A stretch of DNA of 64,000 bases from Allodiplogaster sudhausi. Its lineage: Eukaryota; Nematoda; Chromadorea; Rhabditida; Diplogasteridae. The translations under genes and the position numbers were made by a program. Below are positions 11,201 to 27,693 of the stretch, piece by piece; positions within the stretch are counted from its first letter, which is position 1; every line of letters starts with the position of its first letter. Location of the stretch: NCBI GenBank assembly GCA_945643635.1, contig CALZFC010000062.1:259501-323500 (forward strand). The letters run 5' to 3'. A model generated the notes under the pieces. That model was given only the letters and a program-made list of their open reading frames with translations. It searched no databases and was not told where the DNA came from.

Positions 11201-12675
11201 CCCCCCCCAATACCAGGGACGAAGATCAAGCCCGTTGCTCAAATGTCGCAGGCAGAACCCATTGGGTCTCATTGGCCCCCCAATACCAGGGACAAAGATT
11301 TCACCCGTTGCTCAAATGTCGTAGGTGGAACCCAGTGGCTCTCATAGGCCCCCCAATACCAGGGACGAAGATTTCACCCGTTGCTCAAATGTCGTTGCTC
11401 AAATGTCGTAGGTGGAACCCATTGGGTCTCATAGGCCTACCAACGAAGATCTAGCCCGTTGCTCAAATGTCGCAGACATTGACCCATTGGGTCTCATAGG
11501 CCCCCAACGAAGATTTAGCCCGTTGCTCAAATGTCGTTGCTCAAATGTCGCAGGCATTGACCCATTGGGTCTCATAGGCCCCCCGGGATTTAGCCCGTTG
11601 CTCAAATGTCGTTGCTCAATTGTCGCAGGTGAAAGTGGTATTGGGTTTCAGAGGCCCCCAATACCACTTCCAATACCAGAAGTGGTATCTAGCCCGTTGC
11701 TCATTTCCCATTGCTAAAAGTGTTCTATGATTGCTCGAATGTCGCTTTTGCTCTATTTCCATGCCGCTCTTTTGACTAGCAGCTCAAATGGACGACGTTT
11801 CGTTGCGATTAGGCTTCGTTGCTCAAATGTTCCATTTCTCAAATGTCGTTGCTATTCTGTCATGGTCCCGAAAGTTGTCCGTGTTCAACCCCTAGCCATG
11901 GCGTCCATGTTGAACCATTCTGCCCTGGCCGTTTCACTGTTTTCAAGGGTTCATCCTTAATGGCCCTTGCTTCGTCCCTTCCCAGCACTAGATTGCATGT
12001 GCTGAAATGCCCACTAGTGGTTCACGGTGATCCAATGAATTTGTAATAGTTAGCCGAACGCTACAGTAGAAAAAAAACATGTCAAGGCCTGGGGTGGCCG
12101 GCCCCGGGGCCTACTCTGGGGGCCAGGGGCCGTGGATAATTGAACGAAATACACCCAAGTTTAGCATCTTATGACCCAAATCAACATGAAATCTGTCTCT
12201 CAGGCGGGATATTTTCGGATAATAATCGTCTTGTATCTGCGTGGGTTGTATAGGGTCGATATTATCTTTTTCGTAACCCAGTAGCCTTGTTATCCACCAG
12301 CCGTTGACTCTGAAGCTAATACACGCTAGCAGGCATAATCAGAACTTTTTCATCTCCTTGCCAGGCTCTTTAATAGTGAAAAAAGGTTGATGGACACTGT
12401 GCTTCAAAACTGACTTGTAGTTCGCTGCTGGCTCCTTTTCCCACGAAATCATTCCTGGCTTGCGGAGCGGTGTCCTTCCTCGGGGTGAACGCCCCATATT
12501 AAGCAATGCTTCATTTCAGCGTGTCCATGGAAGCTCGCCGGATTTAGTACGTGCAATTCGCGAGAGTTCGCCAGAGCCATCTCCGGAGCAGGCAGTTTCT
12601 TCTCTTCTCGCTCTCGCGCTCCCTCAGCGACAGCCAGGTAGTCAGATTGTGGCTATTCCAATGGCTATTCGTTAG
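8277..12675 (+). CDS. C2H2 zinc-finger protein, copy 1 of a tandem trio
   Basis: Two exons are clear: 8,277-8,449 and 12,520-12,675 (stop TAG). Finger 1 is C-x2-C-x12-H-x4-H (CMHC ... HVKQAH). The second is C-x2-C-x12-H-x4-H and is split by the intron between its two histidines (CPVC ... ILSH, then IS/RVH across the splice). The first exon needs one base from an upstream exon; ATG at 8,199 with a donor at 8,212 fits the phase but is weak. The tail (RVHGSSPDLVRAIRESSPEP) matches the tail of copy 3 (RIHGSASLYVDRIRERTPEE), which supports the long-range join. The 4.1-kb intron is long because a foldback element sits in it. Likely nucleic-acid binding; target unknown. Confidence 0.7.
8453..8548. 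repeat. Tandem repeat at the foldback target site
   Basis: Units of the form GCAGCTGAAAGTGGTCCGTG followed by TTCRACCCCC start near 8,457 and 8,502. A third copy, starting near 8,536, is cut after GAAAGTTG by the foldback element and resumes with TCCGTGTTCAACCCC at 11,878. Confidence 0.8.
8549..11869. mobile_element. 3.3-kb foldback DNA transposon, 8-bp target duplication
   Basis: Ends are GGGACCATG and CATGGTCCC. Both sides carry the target duplication GAAAGTTG (8,541-8,548 and 11,870-11,877). Inverted arms run about 8,549-9,772 and 10,421-11,869. Each arm is largely a tandem array of units of about 73 bp (TTGAGCAACGGGCT, TGGTATTGGGGGGCC, ACCCAATGGGTTCCACCTG), about eight on the left and about eleven on the right in inverted orientation. 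The single-copy spacer of about 650 bp (9,773-10,420) has no transposase-like frame, so the element is non-autonomous. Structure resembles foldback/Galileo-type elements; superfamily not assigned (8 bp fits hAT, P/Galileo or Merlin). Confidence 0.9.
12089..12150 (-). repeat. GC-rich dispersed repeat, inverted copy of 240-325
   Basis: The reverse complement reads TTCAATTATCCACGGCCCC and ends GGGGCCGGCCACCCC, matching the block at about 243-325. A related GGGCCCGG-rich stretch lies at 54,018-54,125. Confidence 0.65.
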
Positions 12676-13183
12676 TGACGGGCTTACGATCTAGATTTGA
12701 AGAAAAAGAGTCCAAGATATAGTTGTTATGTATAATGAGCGCTGGTAAAAAATATTCATGTTCACATGCTTTGTTCTTAGGTAGACCTTGAGGTCGAAGC
12801 GTATGCAATATGAACGACTTGGTATTTCAATGTTGCTTCATTTGGTTTGCGTGCAACAAATGCGAGGCAAATACATGACGAAAGAGTGCGAATTGGTGGT
12901 GTCATTATCCTTTTCATATCGCGTTTAGCGATGGAATTGGATGACGAGCTAAGATTGCCGATAGACTGTCGTTCGCCAATGCAAATTAGTATTGGAAGAT
13001 CGGCGTAGGTAAATGTTGGGTACTCGATAGTGCTTATATTCCCTGAACACCAGAGCAGCCGTAAGCGTTAATCAGTGAGACCGTGTGATCTTCTGGTCGA
13101 CGACGTTTCTTCATGTGCTATATTCCAACAAATCCTGGTGCCTTAACCCTTCACCTAAAATCCAGTTGTCTTTTAAGCTAAAG

Positions 13184-13854
13184 ATGAGCCGTCATACCTT
13201 TAAGTGTATTACTTATTGTTTGAAGAAAGTCTGAAATAGTGTGGGGTGGGGGTGGAATGAAAGTTCTTTGCTGTTGCAGCCCCCGCGTCGTTCCGCTGCG
13301 CGCACTGCTCGTGTGTGTTCACGAACGTGAACGTATTGACTTCTCACCTGAAAGCGGATCACCCGGAGGAGTACGTGGCGGGCTGTCGCTACGGCTGCCC
13401 TGTGCCCGACTGCTCTCTCCGCTTCACGAAGCGTGACTCGCTCTTCAACCACATTGGGGTACAGTCGATGCATTTCTATTCCTTTTTGCACTTGGAGGAA
13501 AAAATTTTCTTGTTCAACTTACCATTAACTTACGTTTCATTATTTTTTAATTGATGACGTGATGAGAGAATATGAAAAGAGGAAACTTTAAAGAAGAAAA
13601 AAAAGAGTAAATTTCAGCGTCGCCACATGAACGCGCCGGAGTACGAGGCAATGGCGTTCGCGATTCAGCAGATGAAGAATCGCCCACCGAGAAGACGTGG
13701 ACCCTCCCTCCAGGCTCCTCCTCGTGCCCCTTCGAACGCCGCGGCGAGCAGCAGCGGCATTCTTGCTCTTTTTTCTGCTTCTGGACCTAGTTCATCTTAT
13801 TCCATTTTTTTTTATAAAGATCAGATCCTTGTTACTGAAGATATTAGCGAATAA
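13184..13854 (+). CDS. C2H2 zinc-finger protein, copy 2 of the trio
   Basis: Model: 13,184-13,217 (MSRHTFKCITY, phase 1), 13,280-13,458, 13,618-13,854 (stop TAA). Finger 1 is C-x2-C-x12-H-x4-H (FRCAHC ... HLKADH). Finger 2 is C-x4-C-x12-H-x4-H (CPVPDC ... FNH, then IG/RRH across the splice). The intron falls at the same place in finger 2 as in copies 1 and 3. The tail is basic then Ala/Ser-rich (MKNRPPRRRGPSLQ). The stop codon overlaps an AATAAA, which suggests the gene ends here and does not splice into copy 3. The start exon has a 62-nt intron and fits in phase. Probably nucleic-acid binding. Confidence 0.65.
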
Positions 13855-14037
13855 AATTTGCATTTGTCTTTTTTTTAATCGTTCGGAGGTTATGTGTGAA
13901 TGAGAAAATTCTAAGGAAAAGAGAGAAAAACGCCGAGAGGATACTTTGAAGATGAATCTTTTTTTTATTGATGAGGTATGCAGGTACCTTTTTAAACTTA
14001 ATCGATTAAACAGAAGAGAGGGAAAGATGATTGACAG

Positions 14038-14788
14038 TTCCAGATGCCACCACGAACTGCCCGCATTGCAATGCCGTGGTGTTCACGCGTGTCTTCTCCA
14101 TCCACATGCAGCGAATGCACAAAGCGATCTACCGCGCGAGCTGCCGCTTCGCCTGTCCAGTGCCGCGCTGCAACTACCGCGTACCACTCCGCTCATCTCT
14201 CCTCCAGCATGTTGTGGTACTGTACTTTGGGAGACTGCCTTCGGATACGGCATTTTAGTTTGTGGATAGTATGGAAGATTTTGAGAACTTATATTCTTTT
14301 TTTAGTTTAGAAAACATAACGATCGATATTTTGAACAGCGCATCCACGGAAGCGCCTCGCTGTACGTGGATCGAATTCGAGAGAGAACGCCCGAGGAATC
14401 TGAAGAAGACGGTAAGGGAGAGAGCAAGGCAAGAGGAGAGAGGCGAGAGAAGACCATCAAAGAGCAGAAGAAAGAAGAGGAAGGAGAGACGCAGCCGAAA
14501 GAGAGTAATGGGTTCGTTTTCATTGTAGGAAAGTTGCAACCGATGAAAAGGGTGGTAGTTGAGTATTGCTCACGTCTGAAAATTAACAAAGAAAATGTCG
14601 ATGAATTTGGGATGATAATAAAAAAAATAAGCAAAAAAAGCTGTTTCAGAAATGTAACGACTGCTACTAACGAGAACCATTTCTGGATTGTTTTGGACGA
14701 TGTGGACAGTGAGGAAGAGGAGTCGGAGCGGGATGAGAGGAAGGAACACTTTGTGGAGGTGAAGCTGGAACAACCGAACGAGGCATGA
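14038..14788 (+). CDS. C2H2 zinc-finger protein, copy 3 of the trio
   Basis: Exons 14,038-14,213 (acceptor could be 14,044) and 14,339-14,788 (stop TGA). Finger 1 C-x2-C-x12-H-x4-H (CPHC ... HMQRMH). Finger 2 C-x4-C-x12-H-x3-H (CPVPRC ... LLQHV, then RIH). The C-terminal 150 residues are highly charged (KEQKKEEEGETQ, DDVDSEEEESERDERKEH) and include a 40-residue ordered-looking part (KLQPMKRVVVEYC, ENHFWIVLDDV). The first exon needs one base from an upstream exon that I could not place. AATAAA lies at 14,916. Role in binding nucleic acid is inferred. Confidence 0.65.
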
Positions 14789-15347
14789 GGAGCCCATTGC
14801 ATCATCACTATCAACACAATTCATTTTTCTTCTTGTCGGGTTCCTTCTTCCGAAGATGTTGTAAGCTGTATTTTCATTCATTAGCGGTTTATTTAACGGA
14901 TTCTAGAAGGAACGAAATAAATGGCCTTCTGCATAGCAGTTAATCCTGATCTGTCCCTTCTTACCGAGCTACAACGTTCGTTTCCATAATCATTACATTT
15001 GATCTCTCGCATGAGAATTGCTTAATTTAATTGTGCAGGAGTTTTCATAATAAATTGGTATTTTTGATCTCCTTTGGCTTCGTTAGAAATATAAGACACT
15101 CGTGATCCTAGAGCTAGTGCAGTTTTTGCTGGCCGAACTTTCCTGATCACGCGCGTACCTTAATTGTTGTTTTTTTAATGTAATTGTATTCCTTTCTGTT
15201 TCAGTTGTTAATAAAAAAAAGATTTGAAAGCAAACTGTTAGTTGTCACTGATATCCATCCGGATCATCCCACTTTTCCAAGTTGTTACCAGTGATCGTTA
15301 ATGAGGAAGAGCTGATTGTGAGTTGATCGGAATCATCGCAGTCATGA

Positions 15348-16100
15348 GTGGTGGATCTTGTTCCCTGGGTTATAGCTCTGGGTTTTGCAGTCATTTATAT
15401 CGCTGAGAACCTTCTATTGTTCTCATGTACTCATTTTCACCTATTGCTGCTCATGTTCACCCTCTCGCATGATGTCCTGCTCCCTCGAGCCCCTTCTCTC
15501 TTTTCTCCATATCAATCTTACTCTTTAATTCGCTCTCGCACTCTTTCTATCTCGCTCTCTCTGATTCGAAGTCTACAATGTGCAATTGCCCCAAGGGATA
15601 TCTCATCATTAGCACTTGTCAAGCTAGTCTTTTTTGCCGACCATTTGATCCAAAACTCTCGCTCTCTTGTACTCTGCGAATCGTTCTGTGATACTTTTAT
15701 TGCGAATCTCTACCCGTTACGGCAAGGATGTGTCCTTGCCGTAATAGGTAGAGATTCATTTTTCTCCCTTCCACGCGAATTTGCCATGCCACATTGAATG
15801 TAGAGGACCGCCATTTCGAAAGGGAGATAAATCTTTATCTGTTTTTTTTTAACGAGAAGAAAAGCGAGAGTGAGATGTTCCTCTGACAGTTCCTTTGACA
15901 GAGCGAGAGGGCTGCTTTGAATGGTGCCTCCTCGCTGGCTGCTACCGCCCTTCATCATGCTCTGCTGCTGCGTGCGCTTCCCTGCGGCTCGCCGCGCGCG
16001 CAGGCGTCGTGCTCGAGACGCGTCGCGGTTCGGCCATGACGCGTCGCGGTCTGCACCACCAGTCGAGAAGTGCGTAGCTGTGCCGTCCAAAAGCGAGGTG
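15348..16100 (+). other. Unassigned region with possible short exons
   Basis: A hydrophobic start (VDLVPWVIALGFAVIYIAEN) at 15,348 runs into CT-rich DNA. A second frame at 15,921 (RWLLPPFIMLCCCVRF, then an Arg-rich run) ends at a possible GTGCCT donor. Neither matches a family I know, and no spliced model holds them together. Confidence 0.25.
15704..15757. other. Near-perfect 54-nt hairpin
   Basis: Arms GAATCTCTACC-CG-TTACGGCAAGGA and its inverse TCCTTGCCGTAA-TA-GGTAGAGATTC pair with one 2x2 internal mismatch around a TGTG loop. The loop is short for a microRNA precursor. Confidence 0.75.
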
Positions 16101-16533
16101 CCTCTCTAGGCTCTCACTCAGTCAATCTCGAAGTTGTCTTTTCGCTATGCGGACACAGATGTTTTCTTTTAAAAAAACTTACTGTAAATTTATTTAAAGG
16201 AAAGCAATCATACTCCCAGGGTAATCGCGGCAACTCGAACCTTCGTTAATTATTTTTCAGTGACCGTCCTCCTTTAATTTGTATAGGCCGGTAAGAGACG
16301 AAAAGTTATTACTTTTTTTAATTTTCTCGTTCAGATGACTTTCTCGAATGAGGCCCAGTGTGCCGTTTCTCATAGCTTCCTTTGCTGTCTTCCCGTCTCG
16401 CTCTCATCCTTCAACTCTACTCTCGTCCAGACGCTTGAGGCATCTTTTGTCTAAAATAAGGAATCAATCAAAATTATTATCCAATCGATATTTTGAGATT
16501 CCCCGCTCTCTCCGCGACCCTTTCCTTGCCCAG

Positions 16534-16803
16534 GTAATTGTGGCCGCCTTCCCCGAGCCTGAGCTTCTCGACATGGCGATCCACTACATGGATCGACAAG
16601 TGCCTGCTCGACTCGTCCACCGTATCCGAGCTGGCTTCTTCCTGCCCGTTCTAGGCCCCCCACACCCCCTCCAAGACCACTCAAGATCTTCTTATCAACA
16701 TCCTCCTGTATCATCCGCCTCCCCTCTGAATACCTTCACAGCTCGGGCTTACGCTAATCTCCTTATCCAGATGCTCATGGAGGAACATCAATTTGTCAAC
16801 TGA
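16534..16803 (+). CDS. Unidentified gene, last two candidate exons
   Basis: Exon 16,534-16,647 is open and bounded by CAG and GTTCTA. It reads VIVAAFPEPELLDMAIHYMD then RQVPARLVHRIRAGFFLP. In phase 0 it joins 16,771-16,803 (MLMEEHQFVN, stop TGA). Codon-like composition supports coding, but I recognise no family. Upstream exons are uncertain. Confidence 0.35.
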   Translation, partial: VIVAAFPEPELLDMAIHYMDRQVPARLVHRIRAGFFLPVLGPPHPLQDHSRSSYQHPPVSSASPLNTFTARAYANLLIQMLMEEHQFVN

Positions 16804-17056
16804 TTGTAACGATTTACCCGAGTCTAAACAACCTTTTCATTACCTCAACTGATGATAAACAACATATCTTGCAGTTACAAAGCGTCAGTCATCTCATCAT
16901 CATGAAGTAAGATAGCAAGACATTCGGAATGGCCGATAACGTTATTTTCTTAATTTTTTAAAATTATTTATTCCATGCTCCACGTAACAATACGTTTCAA
17001 CTTGGCAAAGAATCGCAGAATAATAAATTTGGCTGATTGGGTGACTGAATTGTCAG

Positions 17057-17332
17057 TTTCTCATTCGCATCTGGCCGCGAGTGGTCGACTCCCCGCTCTT
17101 CTCTGTGCGCAAGGCGGAGTCGCCATGCTTGACATTTACTGGTTGGTGCATTCTTCCTATTCTTGGAATTTTTTTTTTTTTGAAGTTAAAGAAGTATTAA
17201 CGAATAAATAAAAAGAAATTCACCAATTTTTTAAAATAAAATAATATTTAACTATCAGATTCTGCACTGTCTGCTCTCTCTGCTCCTCGCGACATACGGC
17301 AAGAAGAAGCTGAAGAACGCGGTCCGTGCTAG
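17057..17332 (+). CDS. Unidentified candidate two-exon 3' end
   Basis: Exons 17,057-17,141 and 17,259-17,332 join in phase 1 and give FLIRIWPRVVDSPLFSVRKA ... RDIRQEEAEERGPC with a TAG stop. An alternative frame of the second exon (ILHCLLSLLLATYG) is hydrophobic and ends at 17,357, but its join meets a stop. No family recognised. Confidence 0.25.
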
Positions 17333-17544
17333 ATCTCTGAGCATTCAGCTGCAATAAATCATTGTAAAGAGAAAAAAGAACTATCGATTTTCCATTAGAA
17401 TGAATCCATCACTTCATACTTAAACATTTGTGGATTTTTCTGGACCGAAATTATAGTCATTTAATTCGATTACAGGATCGCATCTACCTCTCTCCTCCTT
17501 TCTTTCGATATTTCTCTCTCTCACTCTCTCGCTCTCTCTTTCTT

Positions 17545-17599
<55 letters not shown>

Positions 17600-18138
17600 A
17601 TCAGCCTTCTCTTTCATTCCTCTTGATGTATCTTTGTCTTTCTCTTCCCATTTCTATCTATACCTCTCTCTCAGTGTCTCCTTCCCTATATATTACAGTC
17701 GAAGCATTTGAAATGTTTTTTGTGCCCCAAATTTGACGGGTGGAGTGGGCCCACCACGTGGGTATTCCGCAGATGTGGAATGTTAAAGAGAGCAGTTCGA
17801 TCTGTTATGATAGAAAAATATCGTTTATGCATTTAAACAAACTTCTTTTAAAATTCGTTCAAGCATTTCAACAAATTCCTTTAAAAATAAGGGTACGGTG
17901 CTCGCTGAAGCCAGTTGTTAAATGGCCGGAGGAATTTGAAAATAATTATGTATTTTCCTAATACACGCTACTACCCACACCATAAATGCACACAATTTTT
18001 GTTTTCAAATTTGACAAGCCAGACAGTCTGCTAACTATCACTATCTTGTCCCGACACTGTTTTATTTATTTTTCTTCCTTTTGCATGTGTTGAATGCACC
18101 ATGGAGTATACTCTTGTTGTGTTGAGGGGTCGTGCAGA
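17333..18138. other. Intergenic region with CT microsatellite
   Basis: A (CT)n tract lies at about 17,515-17,596. No gene seen. Confidence 0.5.
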
Positions 18139-25056
<6,918 letters not shown>

Positions 25057-25078
25057 TTTATTGCTTTTTGCAGACATA

Positions 25079-25239
25079 CCGTGCTGAAATAGCTCTAACT
25101 AATGACAGCGTTGTAACACCCCGGCCGAAGGCCCGGAACTATTTTTAAAAACAGTATTTCACTTTGTAACCCCCCGCCTTAGCAGTTTGACCGTTTGTAA
25201 CCCCCGGCCCGAGTCCAGAGACAGGCACTATTTCAGCAC
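25079..25239. mobile_element. MITE, family copy 1, 8-10 bp target duplication
   Basis: Starts CCGTGCTGAAATAG and ends CTATTTCAGCAC. Flanking direct repeat TGCAGACATA (25,069-25,078 and 25,240-25,249). The interior has several TTGTAACCCCC(GG) blocks. A second copy lies at 35,633-35,811. It sits just after the NDUFAF7 stop codon. Confidence 0.85.
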
Positions 25240-25850
25240 TGCAGACATATTGTTGAAACTGAGATCTTATAATTTTAAGAAATTATTTGCTTTGTTTTCT
25301 TTTTAAGGCTCAACTTGTCCAACAATTTATTGGGTAATTTTTTAGAAGAATTTTTAGAATCTAAAAGTAATTTCTTACTTGGTGAGAGATCTTTCTGTAA
25401 AGATTAGTAAATATATTTTTTGGTTTTGTTTCCGCCGGAATCAGTCTTTGGCTATTTTACGCTTCCAAGACATGTTTTTTTTTTGCTTCCGAATGGAAGG
25501 ATTGATTGCTTTTTGAACGACTGATAATCAGTTCCTCCTTTAGTTTTGCTCGCCTTTTCATATTTTTTGTCGCTTATCTTCCGTTATCTCTGGCTTCAAT
25601 GCAGCACTGTTTTGCTCTCTAGTCAGACTCTCTCTCTCTCTCTATCTATCTCTATCTTTTTCTCTCTCTCTCTCTCCCGCTCTCTTCTTTCCTTCTTGAC
25701 TGATGAGGAGTGATTCCCATAGGCACTCTGTCATCTGTCCACACCGGTGTAATAAAATTCTCTGCTACTGGATGGAATACTTAGACACCAAGCAATTCTC
25801 ATTTGTGTTGGCGTTATTTTTCCGCTCTCTTTCTCTCCTTTCTATCTCCT

Positions 25851-25890
<40 letters not shown>

Positions 25891-26677
25891 CCTTCCTATT
25901 CTTCACTGTCTCTCCTTGTCTCTAGATGTCTCCCATCACTCCTTCGCCTCGCTGCGCTCTTAACGATGAATATTAGGTTATAGTAGTAGAATCGTGGTCG
26001 GTGGAAGTGGATTCCCCTGAGGATTCTCTTGATTGTGCCCCTAAATAGGCTTTCGTCTGATCTGTTAGAAGCCGCACGAAGTTGCAATGCAAACCAGTGG
26101 TCATAATGATGCCAACTAGTAATTATTATACGCGCTTGTATTTAGATCTTGCTAGTCATTAACACCCCTCTTATTAGAATGTCTGCCCTCTAGCCTGGTT
26201 GAGATTTTACTTCTTAAGAATGTTTAGAGATAACCTTTGACTGGAGCCTCACATCAGTGGTGAAAGGCGTCAGGCGACTGATAATGTTTATCTGCCATGA
26301 GAGACGAGCGTGAGAAGAAGAGAGAGTTTAGAGTGAGGGATTGAGGATCATCCGGGCCAAGTGATGGCGAGGGGGAGAACGGGAGTGTGGATAGTTAACT
26401 AAGGGAGAGGTTAAGGAAGAGAGAAATAGAGAGAGAGGAAGAGGAAGGAAGGGAAACATGTAGTGGAAGAGAAAATGTAGACGGAGATGTAATATAAAAA
26501 TGTAGAGAGAGAGAGAGGATGGAATAAAAAAATGTAGAGACGGAAATGCCGTGTCGTACCAATGCAAAGGCTGCAAAATAGGCCACTACCTGGTGCAGCA
26601 ACTGGGCAGGACTACATCTCTCCGGAACTTCCGACCTTTCTAGAATAAAACGCTGTCTTCTCTGCTCTCATTCTCTT

Positions 26678-26732
<55 letters not shown>

Positions 26733-27314
26733 TTCTCTTTCCACATCATCGCCCCTATGCATCCACCCCTCCCCTTTATTATTTACCCTCTTTATATATC
26801 TAGTAGACAATCGAAGTTGCAGGGAATACCGGATTCCGACTCCCCACCCAGCTTTGGTGGCCTTAGAATTGCCCCAGTCTGTTTTTGAAGAGATGTTCTC
26901 TTATAGAAATTCGGTTACTGTGTACAGAAAAACGAGAGGAAAGGGGGAACATTGGTTTTATTGATTACCTCACTGTTTTTCGACCCATTTTTTGAACTAC
27001 GCCACACTGTTGTGGGAAACAGAAGTAGGATGCTGGGGTTTCCTTTTTCCGTTGCAATTTCTCTTGTTATTCCGTTCATTGTTTATTGATTAGCAGTTTG
27101 ATAAACATTTTGAATGAAGCACCAAGAAGAAAGGAATTGCGTGAATGTGGATTGCCCGCTGGCGTTCCTCTCAGAGCAGATATCGGCATTTACTTTCTTC
27201 TGCAGTTGTTAAGAGGTATTAAAAGTTCATTTTTATACTACGTATTTTAAATTGAAAAAGGGTTTTGCTCGGCTTTGTTCTCCAATATAATAGAAGAATT
27301 TTTTCTATGCCACA

Positions 27315-27369
<55 letters not shown>

Positions 27370-27693
27370 CCGCTGCCTAGCCCAACAGCACTCATGCAGC
27401 TCCTCCTTTCCTCCATGCTTTAGCCTCGTTCTGGGTTCTCCAGTTACACTAAAGGCCGCTCCTTCCGACTCATTTTCTAATTTTTTTGTATCTTTCTTAT
27501 TCGTTATTCTTTTAGAGTTCCTTTCTTAGCCTCTCTTCATACTCTATCTTTCTCACTTCACCTTTATTTCTCTACTCTTCTTCCTAAAAAAGTAACCCAT
27601 CTTTCCTGTCTCCTCCTAAAAAGTGTCCGTGAAAGTAATCCTTGACTGTCCTCAGGGCGCTCCTTCGTAGGACGCGGTCAGCTACACAGAATC
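25240..27693. other. Intergenic region, CT/GA microsatellites
   Basis: (CT)n tracts at about 25,628-25,680, 25,852-25,888, 26,678-26,730 and 27,319-27,366. All long frames here are Ser/Leu repeats from CT runs. No gene seen. Confidence 0.55.
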
